From Mansonella perstans (Eukaryota; Nematoda; Chromadorea; Rhabditida; Onchocercidae), in the NCBI GenBank assembly GCA_037074765.1, contig JBAMDO010000037.1:1-64000 (forward strand): a stretch of DNA of 64,000 bases, in the 5' to 3' direction. The notes under the pieces were generated by a model. It ran no database searches. It was not told the origin of the DNA and was given only the letters and a program-made list of their open reading frames with translations. How positions within the stretch are numbered: the first letter of the stretch is position 1; every line of letters starts with the position of its first letter. Of the stretch, positions 45,908-59,800 are shown piece by piece. Made by a program: the position numbers and the translations under genes.

Positions 45908-48900
45908 ATTCATTTTTGGAACTGGTTTTAGAAATGGTTTCCAAGTACTTCGAAGAATGCAAAATATCACATTAATGAAGCCTTTGCTTTCCCTGTATTG
46001 TACTAAAAGCTGCTTTATCTGATGGGAGCAAATAGTTTTGAACACTAATAATATTAAGGAGATGAAAAAACCTATATAACATAGCTTTCTTTTAATATTG
46101 TAGAAACATGGATATAAATTTTTTTAACTGTTTAGATTGGTTGTTTTGTCCCGGTTCTTGAACTTCTTACCTGAGAAAATGTTGTGGAATTATTTCACAC
46201 TCATCCATATATTGTGTACTTATTAATTGTTTGGAAGCTTTATTTGAAAAAATTAATTTAAATTCATTATGTAAAATGTTTCTAACTTATGTTTTGACTG
46301 TCTTTCGATCTAATTTTTCTTGTAACTTTATCTTCCAGTTTTAATTGTAATACTTTTATATTATTACAATTCTAAAAATTTCCTTATGATATAGTAATAT
46401 AAAGTTTATGCTGTCATTCTTCATCAGATGAATTCATGACAGTTTTTTATTTCACGATAAATGAAACGAATTCTCGTAATTGTTTTGAAGTTTAGAAAAA
46501 AATATTGCAAATATTTTTATTAGTTTCCTTATGTGAGTTGATTCCTTTCTCTTTACCTGTGATGTGTTTTTTTTTTGGTCGTACCTGTCTTTTCACGTAT
46601 TTTATGTTGCTTCTTTCAAAATGCTTAGACTTAATCTCTTTATAAGTTGTTCACTTTATTGTCCATCACTGCAGAGAATCCAAATTTCTTGACTAGACCT
46701 TATTTATGCGGACATTTTGACTTTTTGCTACCAGTGTGACTTCAAAAATGTTCTCTCATCAACTATAAATGTTTTATTAAAGTCACATCATTAACTTCTT
46801 TTTGTATAAAAGTTAATGCACCGATTGGAGTGTAATGGGACAAGAGATAGATAGGAGTACATAAGTTAAAACAGCGCAATCTGTATCACTTTTCACTCTA
46901 CTTCAGATGCTTGTTTGACAACATCTTCTATCTAGAAGACGAATCATTTATGTTTAGAATTTTGAATTGATTTTTGAGAGGAATTACTGTATTGTTAGTG
47001 ATAATTGAGATTAAGTATTTTTTTGATAAGGGGAGGTATCATCGGAGAGAATACATAGTGATAAGTGAAATATTGACATGGTTAATTTCAATGGCGTTAT
47101 CTACAAAGATCTAAAATGCCGTAAAGTGTTTGAAATGAATTGAGGAATTAATCTGTAATACTTTATGTATCCTCATCAATAGCTCGTTATTCTATCTTCA
47201 TTCTCGTTCATTGTTGCATTCCTCATTTGAGTTCTGTTCATTATCAAGATCATATCAGTAGGTTGAAAAGCTGCTTTTATCCTTCAACTATCACTTTTTC
47301 GTTATGCAAAGTTGGCTATAATATGCACAACTCTCTTTTTTCTTTGATTGCACTAAGTAGAACTACATTACTTAAATTTTTGCAGTGAAAAACAGGAAAG
47401 CTGTATTTACAGGACGAGAAAATTAATAATCTTCACATACCAAATAGAATATATATAAATATAAAGTTCTAAATGGTACAAAAATCCTGTACAGAGAAAA
47501 GACATTGCTGAAAGATTTTTTTTTGTTAATTCCACTGATGCGAAAAAAATATCAATGTGAAAAAGTGAATATATCTTCTTATCAGAAAACAACTTTTGCT
47601 TCTCGTCTATTGCCATTGTGTTTCTTGTTTCTTCATTTCATTTTAGTCAGAAATATTTTTCAATTAAAATTAAATACTGCATGAAACAAAAAGAAAGATA
47701 TAATATATCGAACTCTACAGAAACGGAAAAAATTATTTAGTAAAAGACAGAGCTCTTATACTCAGTGGTCAGTCAGTAAAACCACTAAAACTAAGTGGGA
47801 AATGCTAACGTGGTCAGATTATGCTTTTACTTCTGTTATTATGCTTAATTTGCATTACAATTATAAAAGAGATATTTTTTTTCAGCGAATAAAAAGTAAA
47901 AGATGGGAGTGGTAAACCATCGTAAATTAAACCGAGAGCAATGCAAAAAGTTTAAGGGAAATGAAATGTTTTTCATCTCTTAAAGAGTTTCCTACAGTGC
48001 TACGGATTTGAAATGTTTTATTGGGAGTATTCTACAGAAACTTTCTCTACCTCCCTTTAAATACTTGTTGTCATTTTGTTGTCCGGAAATATTTACATAT
48101 GTACGCTGCTGTTCAATTGAGTAGCAGCTAGACATTATTATCAGCATTTGATCATAGATCAGCAACTAAGGAAGTTTCTTATCAATGAAGTGGAAGAGAA
48201 ATTGAAGTGCATTCTGCAATTGATAACGTAATAGATTTTCGATTAACTTCAATAACAATAAAATTTTCTCCAATCAAAAATACTTTCTTCAGAAGCTCAC
48301 TAAATTGTTCGAAAGATGAAAAAACAAAAAAATTATATGGGCATTTCTAGTCTCGTGGATATCAATAACTTATTTAAAAATTTTTAAAATATCTAACCAT
48401 AAAAATTATCGAAGGCAAAATAACCCAAAAATACTTATTTTTATGCTAAAAAGTTTAACAATGAATCACACTGATATAAGCAATGATTTAAATCATTTCA
48501 AATTTTCAGAATGATAAAAGTCATTTCTCGAAATAAACAAAAAGAAGAAACAAAATCCAAAATATATTTTTTTACTGCTAGTTAATTGGCCATGGTACGA
48601 ACTGATTGGTGAATTTCTGTAGAAAAATTAGGCAACCAATAGTAGCTAAGAAAGAATAAGAACTTGTACCTCTTCCGTAAGGTTTTTTCAAACGAATAAT
48701 AATCTAGCAGGACAATTTAAAAAAGAAAAAAATTCCATATACATTTATTTTTAGCAAACAAATATAAATAAAATGACTAGAAGGAAAACCAATTAAATTA
48801 AGATTAAAATTGCTGAACTATAAATTCTCTTTTTCATACAAAAGTTGATATAGATAAGAAGGATGTCCATTTTAACGATGTAAATAATTTTTTTTTTTTT

Positions 48901-49900
48901 TTTAAAGCAAGAAATAAGGATTTTGCGGCGGTTGTAAGTAAAGAGCTGAATTATAGCACTAATTCATTGGAAAGTACGTACTTATATTTAATTGTTACAT
49001 AACAATTTTTCGGCAATAAGATTTAGCCAAGTTATAAGAGATTTTCTAGTCAGCTAGAAAAGATCGCGGTCTACAACCAAGGATACCTATTTAGCAAATA
49101 CAAAATGTTTTAGACCGGTACTCTTTCTTACTTTTCACATTTGTCCGTTTAGATTAGAAACTGATGTGAATACAGTGCATAAGATTTAATAATAACAGCA
49201 CAGCAGTATCTTTTTCAAATATATTTTGCTGAGGTCCACTTCTCTTCCGTTTCATTAATTTCCGAAAAATCCTAAGCGCTGTCTCTGCTAGAATTCTTAA
49301 AAATATAAAAACCATTATTATCTCTTTTATTCAGCATAACGGATAAACATGATGCACTCATCCTTACAATGAAAATGAAATCGAAAGATAAAAAAATGAT
49401 TTTAATTCAAAATAGATTGCTTGAAATAGCTTATTTTTGTTGATATAACATTTTTAGACACAACAAAAGCAATTAAAAAATTCCGCAATATTGAAAATTG
49501 AATAACAATGGAATGCGAATTTGTATTAGCAAAGTAGATATTTTTTAGAAGATCTACCTATATATATGTGTTTTATGGAACAATATTTTGAAAATAAGTA
49601 AATACAACGCAGTCCAGGGATAAAACCAAAAGAAGAAAATTTAACATAAACTCGTTTCGAGTAAAAAGAATGATTAGAAAAATATCCTAAGAAATGACCA
49701 ATGCCAACAATCGATTTCCATGATAAAAACAGATTAAAGCAGATTTATTTAGAAAGTCTAAAAGTCATCAGAAATTTCAGATTTAGCCGTCAACAAATGC
49801 TTCAGAATTTTAAAAAGAATAATCACAACATAAATAGCATTGGATAAACTGAATCTTAGAAGATAATTTGACAAATGATAAGCATGATAACGATCAATTC
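45908..49900. other. 3' region of ArfGAP1 and intergenic DNA between tail-to-tail genes
   Basis: ArfGAP1 and exc-4 converge on this 4 kb AT-rich stretch. I see no splice-linked open frames, no tRNA-like fold and no repeat shared with the left array. Short frames such as 47,407-47,616 (minus) are rich in Tyr, Ile and Phe, as expected of AT-rich noise. Confidence 0.6.
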
Positions 49901-51984
49901 TCAGTTTTCATCCAACTTGAGTCGACGAATATCTTCCAAAACACTTTCAGGAATTGTGTGAGTTTTAGTTGGAACTTGCAATGATTCGCGTTGATTCGTT
50001 ACCAAACTAAGCTGCTCCTGAAAAAGATGAATTCAAAAAGACTTTTGCAACCAACCAACCGATGTTTTACCATTTAAAAAACGCAAAGTACTACTGCTAA
50101 TTCTATACAAAAATGAGATCAAAATTATTGACTTATCAAATCCATTTTTCGAAAAATTCAAAAAATTTTTAGAATACCCGAGTCTATTTCGTCTTATTAT
50201 TCTACTGTTTTCGATTCATCTATTAGATGGATAAACTATGGAACTTTTAAATGAACAGTAATAAATCCATTTTCATATAACACCTTATAGTGATGAAGAA
50301 TATCTTGGTCTGCCGGACAACTTTCGATGAAGGCTGCAGTACGATAAGCATTCAACACATAATTCCACAGATAGGTTAGATTTAGCGGAATGTCAAAGTT
50401 AAGCAGACGTTGTCCAACAATTCGAATGTGATGAAGACGCGGCATCAGTTCGCAGTCATATTCCGTCATACTTTGTCCCAAAAGATATCGTGAGTTTCGC
50501 TCACTCAAAAGCTAAAAATCAATAATGGTAAAATTTCACTAATATTATTTTTTGAACGAATTAGAAAGAAACAGTAATGAATTCATCCTTTTGTTCTTCT
50601 ACAAACAATATAGTAGCTGCTACAGAAGATGGAAAATTCTTCACTTGGTCAATATTAGCCAGCTGTTCAACAAGTTTATTGTAAGATGCTTTTTGCTGCG
50701 GTGGAAGCGACTCCACTGGTGTTGGTGATGATCCTTTCTGTTCCCTGTCGTGCTCACTTTTGGATCGCAAAAAGATTTTGAAATTCTGTAAAATGATTTT
50801 ATTTTATGTTACTAAATTATTCAACAGCACTTGTTACGGTCTCTGGAAATTCCTCTGAATATCTTCCCGATTTAGAGACCAGAATACTATAGACAAACAG
50901 TAATACGTTTATATAAGCAATGGATCTTTGTTTGCGCTTATAAACTAATCCGCCAAGCATTGCATTGAACTCTAACATCGCGTTTATAACAGCTGAAGAA
51001 AATGTTTGGAGAACTCGTAAAATTTACTCTGTACAAACTTTCGATTCGTTTCTCTACCACTGGATCTTTCTCAAATAGCGGCACATTAAACTCCTTCGCT
51101 AAATGAAAAATGCGTCCTTCGATTTCACGGTTGTCTGTGTAAGTTGCATTCCTAAAACAGAAGAGATAAGTAAGTATTGTATTTGAGTTTCTAGCAATTA
51201 AAATGCTAAGCAGTTCTTTCTAACTAGAATTAAACTGTTCTTCATCAAACGTACTTATAAGATCATTTATGCACATTGCGATGTATCAAATGAGAAAGGC
51301 AAAAAAGCACGAACTTGTTCTCCACCATTATTGGTGGTTGTGCTCCTAGAAAACTTTTCTTGAATGCTTCAGAATTGATGTTTACTGTCTTCACTTCAAC
51401 ACGAGCAACTCCAATCTCATACAGAGCATAAAGCTCCATCCAGAATTCTTGACAAAACAAGCATGCACCAATGCGCCGATTTTCAATTCCCGAAGCCTAA
51501 AAATTTACCGAAACCACATATTTTTTAGCAATATCCTCCTTAATTTATGACTCATCGTAAATAAAGAGGATCTTTCGCAACCTGTCACAAAGCATATTTT
51601 ATTTTCATTAAAATAAATGGTCAGTCAAATTAGAGTAAGTTAAACTCAAATGACTGGATCCATCTTTCATTAAGATAGATCATTTAACTTAATAATTTTC
51701 TTTGCTTCTAATTCAAAACTATGTAATTTTTTAATTGCAATTTTTTTATTAGTTTGCAAAGATTAAAATCTAAAAAAAGTTCCTGCATACAATAGTAAGA
51801 AATTGAATACATTTAGCAATAGAGTTGGAATAAATTCTAACACATGATAATATGAAGTTAAAATTTGATTTACTGATGCATAAAATTCGAGTTTATTTAC
51901 CTTAACATAAAGTTCTAGAAGTGGTTTCTGACCCGCAACAATCTGATCGCCATTTGTTTGTTGCATTTGATAATCATCCGCCAT
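49901..51984 (-). CDS. exc-4: EXC-4-like chloride intracellular channel (CLIC) protein (291 aa)
   Basis: Six minus-strand exons: 51,901-51,984; 51,315-51,496; 51,028-51,151; 50,645-50,785; 50,284-50,511; 49,901-50,017 (876 nt including stop), all phases consistent. Length is close to the ~290 aa of C. elegans EXC-4, and long blocks match it from memory: KPLLELYVK, CQEFWMELYALYEIGVARVE, FLGAQPPIM, YTDNREIEGRIFHLAKEFNV, MTEYDCELMPRLHHIRI, AYRTAAFIESCPADQD. The thioredoxin-like domain covers about residues 20-120 and the all-helical GST-C domain the rest. CLICs exist as soluble GST-fold and membrane-inserted forms; in C. elegans EXC-4 maintains the excretory canal lumen. The active-site region here reads A-C-L-F-C (residues 39-43). 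exl-1-type paralogy cannot be excluded, but the match to EXC-4 is better. Confidence 0.95.
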
Positions 51985-54900
51985 TTCTACAACTTTCTTC
52001 TGTGCTGCTCGTTTTTATCTTTAACACAAAATACTATAAACTAATACATACGTTTTTCTAATCCGGAAATCCGAAAATCAGGAAATCAGGAATCGTTAAG
52101 ATATGCAACTGTAAAGATTGAAAACTAACGAATAATACAAATGAAAGATGAACCCGCTAAAACCACAACAACTGATCCGACTAGGCAACGTAAGTCAACC
52201 ACATCCACTGTAAAACAGTACAAAATAACGAACACAGCCGTGGAATGCAATTTCAAAAATCCCACACGGTGAGTTAACATATATGTTGAATGGGTGCGGG
52301 AAAGTAGATGATATGATATGTAACGTATTTTATAGAAATGACAGTTTTCACGTACGCTTTACATATAATGCAAGTGAATAAGCCTATTAATATTTCAAAA
52401 ATAAGGTTTAAGAATGCCGAATATTTCAAAGATAATGGAGAAAAGCTCCATAATCTTTTTGATAAATAGATGTAAAAGTATTAAAAGAGGATATAATTCA
52501 AGCCATTTCAAGTAGTAGCTTGATAATTTTAAGGGAGAGAATCAATTTGAAGCTTTTTTTAATAACTGCTAAAAGAATCGCTCTCTGTTTTGAAAGAAAA
52601 TTTTGAAAGGATTTCAAAAAAAAAAAATAGACAAAAAAAACGAATAACTGATAGAAATTATTGATGAAGATGTATTTTTGAATGATAGTGTATCGATGAA
52701 TCAACTATCAATAAAAAGTTTTTGAAAAATGACTAAAAAAAAAATCAAAAACATATTTACGGAGTGAGTATGTGATTCGTTGGCTCTGTAATGGATGATG
52801 CGACGACAATGTGTATGTAGTGATGATGATGATGATGATGATGGCCTATAATATTTGATGATGATATAACATACTAAAAGTATTGCTTGAAATGAACCAG
52901 GTCAATAAACAATGATTATGCATCAACATCCATTTGTCTGACTGATTCAAAACTATTAAGTTTAATTACAAGAAGAGAGCAAAATATTCCATTCTTCCAC
53001 TTTTCATTTCATTGATAGACATGAAAATGATTACAAATATATTGCACAAATAGTTTATTCCATCTCATGAACCAATTTCCAAATCAAAATTATAACATAT
53101 TTGCTTATTTGTAATTTCTCAGCTCATCCAAGCAAAACTTTTTTAGACCACTCCCACTATTCAGTTTAACTTTTTGAAGGTATACACAGAATACACTGAC
53201 TGATACATCGTTCCAACATATACCAGGCGATTAGAAGTCATCACTTTTAAAATATGCCTTTTAACGAAGAAAAGGTAAGCAGCATAACAGTATAGGGAAG
53301 CATTTAGTGCATCATCAGTACAGTATGATAGCTATCGACTGATGATATAACAAATTTGACAGGGAACTAACAGAATACAAAAAGTTTTGTTTAAAAAGCA
53401 TTTATAAACAGTGCATTTTGAGCAAGTTGTGAAATTTTAGAAAACAATCAATGCCATTGAACAAACGCTTGGATCAGCATGAACAACTATTCACTCGTTT
53501 CAATTATTCGATATGTAATTATAGAAATGAAATTAATACTTTTGTTCAAAGAAAAATGAAAAAACAAGAAAAATTTTAGGTTTTAGGTTTTTAGATTTTA
53601 GGTTATTTCAAATCATTTTCATTTAAATTTCTAGGAATTTATTATTGTTGAAATAAAATGAAAAATAATTCTTTTTTTCATAAATTGTTTTCACAAGCTG
53701 CACTGTAAGAAAATTTCCAGTATTTGCACTTTTTCAATGTTCAGTATTGGCAAAATATAATAACAGGTGTGGAATAAATATATCTATAAGCAATAGAACA
53801 GGTAATTATTATTTAGAACAAAGCTATAATCATATATAATATCAAATGCTGCTGCATAACAGCCATAATTAATTCTTCTCATTCGCAGCAGCTATTTTTA
53901 GCGAAAAACAAAATTAACCTCAAAATGGCTCTATTACTTGACAATCATCAAAATACATTTTTATCACCAACAAGAATTTTCGTTTCGGAATCAAATGAAT
54001 AATCTGAGAGAGAGAGAGAGAAAAAAAGTAAAAAGAATCTGTTGCTATGAACAAGTTATATTAAAAGTGATCAATGTGTAAATTTAATAATGTATTTAAA
54101 AAAATAAAATTAAAGATATGGTAGGAATCATTTTCTTAGATATGAACATTTTAAAAGTGAAATTATTATCCATTCGAAACGAAAAGTTTTCGTACAGGAA
54201 AAGTAAATAGATCCAACAGAAAGTTTCTCTTGATAAAAAGCATAAAATTTAATCATTTTTTGAGACATTTTGTAATGTTTGGGACATGTAGCTTAAATGA
54301 TCAAACGAGCAGACAAGACAAACTATATTTAAATGCTTGCGATGTAATTCATGAATGGTGAAACATGAAAAGGAATTGCATTATTTCTGATATTTACAAG
54401 AGATGATACATTGACAATGTTTGTAGAATAATAGACGATCATTCTCGATTGTATTTCTTCCTTTTTTCAGATCTTTGATGCAAAAGTTTGAAAAGGGAAA
54501 GAAACATCGTAGATCGATATGATGCAATCGAAGAGTAAAAAGCAAGCAAAAGAATGGAACTGGAAATTCTTGACAGAAAATCGGCTAAAAAATATTTGAT
54601 AACGAAATTGCGTAGAAAATGCATTTGAAGTAAAACATTAAGAAGATATTGATTCTTTAACCAGAAAAAGATTAACTGAAATTGGAGAAGATAATAATCA
54701 ACTTGGATAAATATTGAATAGAACTGCAATACTTCAGATTAATTGGCATCAATACAATACATTTCTAAAAAAATCAAGGTGAAACTGCATTCGTGGATAT
54801 AAATGAAAATCCTTTGAGGACCTATATTTCTACAATTAAATCCAAAGTTTATTCGATATTTTCTAAATATTGAATTTGTTGAATGAATTCCCAAATTTTC

Positions 54901-56834
54901 CTCAAAAATTGTAACGATTCATCAATATATTCAAAAAGAATGAAAATCTCGGGAAATAGTTAGATATTAAAGGCGGCACAAAAATTATCACAAATAAATT
55001 GATAAGCAAAGTAAACGATGTTCAAATGCTCCATTTCATTATGCTCATTTTTGTCGCTATCATAGTTCTGAATACTAAAGATAGAAAGAGAAAAAAAAAG
55101 AGAGAATTGAAATTTCTTTGAAAGAATCATAAGTTGAAAAGTTTGTTATTCATGTTGGAATGATTTTTCCGAGTGATCTCAAAGATAATTTTAGAATTTT
55201 TTAGAACAAAACAATAAAAATACATTAATGATAGTAGCGTTGAATCAGAGTTAACAGAATTGTTCATTCAGCAACATAATCAACAATAATCACTCAGCAA
55301 CATAATCAGTTCAGTCAGCAACATAAACAGGTATTTCTCTTTTACACAACACTTCGAAATTTCTTAATATCGTCCACCAAATGATATAAATCAAAGTGCT
55401 AATTCGCCCCACATATATATATATTGATTGTGCTTATAAATTTTATTTATCAGAAAAAATTTCATGATCAAAGCCATTTTTAGAAATAATAATCACATAA
55501 TAACACTTCGAATCATCAAAAAATTCAAATAAAATCATTATTTTTCGATTATCAAGAAATTCAAATAAAATCATTATTTTTCGATTATCAAGAAATTCAA
55601 ATAAAATCATTATTTTTCGATTATCAAGAAATTCAAATAAAATCATTATTTTTCGATTATCAAGAAATTCAAATAAAATCATTATTTTTCGATCTCATAT
55701 GATGATAAAACTTGTGCGTTTCTTTTCTTTTTTTTTTTTTAAGTTGCCTTAAAGCATTCCTTCTTGGCTTGCTCAAATTTTCTGGAAATAATTCTCAGTT
55801 TAATTTTTAGCCCCGGTCAATTCCATAAGGTAATGATGAGATGTCCAAGTGGACTAATTTTGTGTACGCTGAAAATATAAAACGAACAACTTCTGATATG
55901 ATAAAACAGACATTGATATTAATATGTAGAGAGATAGAAGATGATATGCAGACCAGATCAGAAATAACAGGAAATCTAATATTTAATTGCTAAGACCCCT
56001 ACAGCAATTATTACAACGAATTTCTCAAGAAGGTACGGAACAAACTACTCTTAACGTTTTAAATCGATCTCTGATATTAATGTTAATGTCTATTTTATCA
56101 TGATATTGGATTACAATTACTATAAGTAACAAAATCATTCTTGTACCTATAGCTTTCTGTTGATAGGAGAAGGAGTCTCCGATATATCAATTGATATATT
56201 TGATGATCGACAACTGTAACCCAACATCATATACTACCGATGTCATGGTACCCGATATGCTATGTCAACTGATATTATCATGGTCTTTAGCAATAGAGTG
56301 ACCTGCTGATATCATATCGAAGAGCGACTTTTACCGCAATGAACTCACACTTGAATTGATATTTACTATTAACAATCAAGTCATTCGTTATACATATATG
56401 CAGCTTTCCCATTCTAGAACTATTCTAACTTTGCTCTTTAATTACATCCTAAATTTTTACCTGAATTTTTCAGTAAATCTGAAAGCCATAATTTTCCCGG
56501 AAATCTCTGATAATTATTTAGGAGAAGTTTCAAAGCCTCCAAGTTTTTCTCATTAAACGTTTTTTTTTTCTACAGTTTTGTTAATTTAAATCAATTTCGA
56601 AGAGTCCTAACTTTCCCGCTTTATTTCCATATACTAAAAGTTTCAAAAACAAAAATGAGATAACAGAGAGAGAAGTAGCGATACCGTCAGAGTAACACAC
56701 AAACCTGTACTACAATGATTCACATGAGATGACACGACATGCGACAATGATCTTTGTGTTTCAGGAATTTGTAAAAAAATTCAATAATTGGTGGTAGAGT
56801 GGTTTTCTGTTGAATTTCCCACTCGCAAACTCTG
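51985..56834. other. Divergent intergenic region between exc-4 and TRAPPC8
   Basis: A 43-codon frame (52,141-52,272, plus) begins 156 bp upstream of the exc-4 ATG, is Thr/Lys-rich (MKDEPAKTTTTDPTRQRKST) and ends beside CACACGGTGAGT, which resembles a splice donor. It might be the first exon of an undetected gene, but I see no continuation. Otherwise the stretch holds simple repeats: GAT units at 52,821-52,843, a GA run at 54,006-54,020, TTTTAGG-like units at 53,575-53,612, CAGCAACATAA units at 55,269-55,332 and the 36-bp minisatellite. No gene is supported. Confidence 0.55.
55516..55691. repeat. Five-unit 36-bp minisatellite
   Basis: The unit contains AATTCAAATAAAATCATTAT and then TTTTCGATTATCAAG. 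Units are nearly identical, differing only at the edges. Because 36 is a multiple of three, the minus strand stays open and would read a 12-residue repeat (MILFEFLDNRKI), but there is no surrounding gene structure. Confidence 0.95.
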
Positions 56835-59800
56835 ATGTTAGAAGAGCATATTCGTCAAGGATTTAGTCCCCTATTAGCTGTTTTTACATCGGATGCTGTG
56901 GAGCGTATCGCTTCTAAGAATAATCTTAGCTTCACCGATTTACTTTTGCCATTTGCTACTGTTAATTGCACATTAAAGGTAATTTTTTAGTTCTTTTTCA
57001 TAAATTAGAATTTTTGCAATGAAGCTTGAAATTTTCTTCAACTATAGAAATTAAAAATGAATTAAAATCACGTACGACTAGAAACTAAAGATGAATTAAA
57101 ATCACGTACGGCTAGAAACTAAAGATGAATTAAAATCACGTACGGCTAGAAATTAAAGATGAAATAAAATCACGTACGGCTAGAAACTAAAGATAAATTA
57201 AAATCACGTACGGTTGCGCTGAAATAAAGATTGTTAACGATTATGAGAAATTTTCAGCAAACTAACACAGATATTTCTCACCTCTATATGAAATCATAAT
57301 TCCACTTTCCGCTTTCCATGTGGGGTAAACATGAATTACAGCTTAAGATGAAATTAAAGACATAAGCATCAAACAGATTTTATCATATTTCTCGTATTGA
57401 TCTATACGTCCTAAAAGTTTAAAAAAAAAAAGCTAAACTCGTAAATAAATTGGAGGGAATATAATCGATAGGTGAAATAAATTGTTTAGCAGAATCAAGT
57501 GTTTATATGGAATAAATATATCTGAAGAAATTGTTACGATTGAGGGAAAGAAACTAACTAATCTCTTACCTTTAATATCAAAGTACTTCACAGTCAGAAG
57601 CATTTTTTTTTACTTTGAAAACAATGATTCTTAATCTTTTCCTAATAAAATAGTGCTACCGCTCTTCAGATTCTTTTATTGTGAAAGGATTTAGATCTTT
57701 CTTAGTTTAAATTAGTTTAATCCGTGAAGTGTTTCTTAGGAGATTTTTCCTGTTGATACATTCGATCAGAATTAATGAATGGAAATTTATTTCTTTTCAT
57801 TTCAAGCACCGCAATTTCAGGATCCATCAGGCTCATCGGTAACATCACGTATATTCTTTGACTTTCGAGATCTTCGACGAGACGGTTTTCTTCTAAGTTT
57901 AACTGTTTTACCTTCTGTCTTACATGAAGCTGTATCATCGGTTGCATCCACATCGGATTCCAATCCCGAACTTGCTTCCGTTGCTTTCAGGTTTGTTCTA
58001 ATTCGTGATTTGGTTATAAGTTATTAAATACTTGAAGTATCATTTTTAAATATAGCCAGTGTATACTATCATTTTTGCAGTTCTTCCAATAGATTAATGG
58101 TTTAATCAACACCATTTTTTCACTAGATTAAACGACTATTGTTACAGCGAAACTTTGCTGAAATGGTCCGAGCCAGCAGAACATGAATTCCTCCGAAATT
58201 ACCTTGGCTGCGTATTTTTTGTGTCCACCGATGACGAGAATCCTGTGGAAGATTTATCGAAATTGATTGATGTTCAGCATCAGCAACAAGTGGGTCACTA
58301 TTATTTTGATATCTGATGAAGGACTAGAGAGGAAATGAACTGCTGGATAACACATAATCTTCTGCACTAAAAACCTGATACATATCAAACATAATTTTCG
58401 AACTATCACGGTCGTTATTAAGTGTTTTTCACGAATGTTTTCTTTATTTTTCACGAACAATGCAAACTGGCCTTTATCGAGACGAACTTGAGTTTCGATA
58501 TTTTTGGCATATTGATTTGTATGTAGTCAACTTATTCAATGTTTATCCATTATTGACAAAAATTAACTGCTCATCGTTGAAATCATGCATAAGAAATCTT
58601 TTTTACCACATTAGACTCATTTTTATATACATGTCAGTCACAAAAAATGGTTACTTCACACACAGTTTGCGTAGTGTGGATGAGAAAATGCAGCATGGAA
58701 ATGAAATCGATAGTTCAATAATTATGATTGGATCGATTCTTCGTCGCAAGGGGTGTTTATATCCGCTTAATGGTACCTGTCTGTTATCTGTATGCTGTGT
58801 GTATATATAGTTTACTGCTTGTGAGATATGGCTATAGGTTTGTTTTTCTGACTAAATAGATTAGCATTTGGATGATAAAAGAAATCGTAATGCATTAATT
58901 ATTAGGCTGTATTTGAAGTGTTGAATAAGTAGACGCCGAATTTTAGATTTGAATATCAGGCGGCTTTACGAATTAGCATAATTAGCGAATTAGTGTGATG
59001 TTGTTCCTGTGCTGTCCGCATTTATTGTCTTCATTTTATTTTTGACTCTTCTATTAATTATTTCATCTCTTTTTATTTTTGTAGAACTTCACTCAGGATC
59101 TTGAGTAAAGACACGGTATTCGAAAATATTGATCCTAAACTTGAAGTAAATTATACAGATTTTGCAATCTTTCACAACGAACTGCTTAACAAGCGGATTT
59201 TACTTTCAAGATGCAAGATTACTGGATATAACAATTTTTAATATTATTTTTAATGTAATTTATTTTGTAGTGTGGACAGAATGCCTTTGCTATTGGGCCG
59301 GCGTACTGCGCAATGCCGAGATGGATGCTTCCAAATACTTTTAAATATTTCGTAATTGTAGATGACGAATCGTCAGGAAATGGATTGTCGAGGTGATTGG
59401 TTGTCTTTCCATTTCCAAAATTCGTTTTTGTTAGAAGTTACTTTATAGTAGTAAAATTCAATATGCGAATGCATTAGCTTTCAGCAAGTTTGTGTTATCA
59501 ACTAGCACATTTGTTTTTCTTGTTCCTTAAAGAATAGTTGATGTCAGGACCGTAAATTTCAATAAAGAAATGTATTTTCATTTTTTTAGGGGGCCTTCAG
59601 TGTTTTCAGCAATCACTGCACAATTCGGTGCTCAGAATTGTTACTTGCTCAAAGTGAATTCAAAATATGATGGAGGATTAACAGATCCTTGGCGTTCACA
59701 TTTAGAATCGAAATATCGTGGATTGGAAAAAGGACTAGAGCTTGCGAAACATAAAGTTCTCTCAAAAACGATAACATTAACTGATGGCTTGGCACGTTCT

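Noticed and set aside
45684..45962. 92-codon minus frame
   Set aside because: Antisense to exons 10-11 of ArfGAP1, crossing the intron between them.
45908..49900. tRNA or other structured RNA genes in the long intergenic stretch
   Set aside because: No A/B-box combination or cloverleaf found by eye; a tRNA or covariance-model scan would be needed to be certain.
58460..58810. 116-codon plus frame in TRAPPC8 intron 3
   Set aside because: Exon 3 joins exon 4 in phase across this region and the protein matches TRAPPC8 without it; the frame has no similarity that I recognise and lacks splice signals at its ends.
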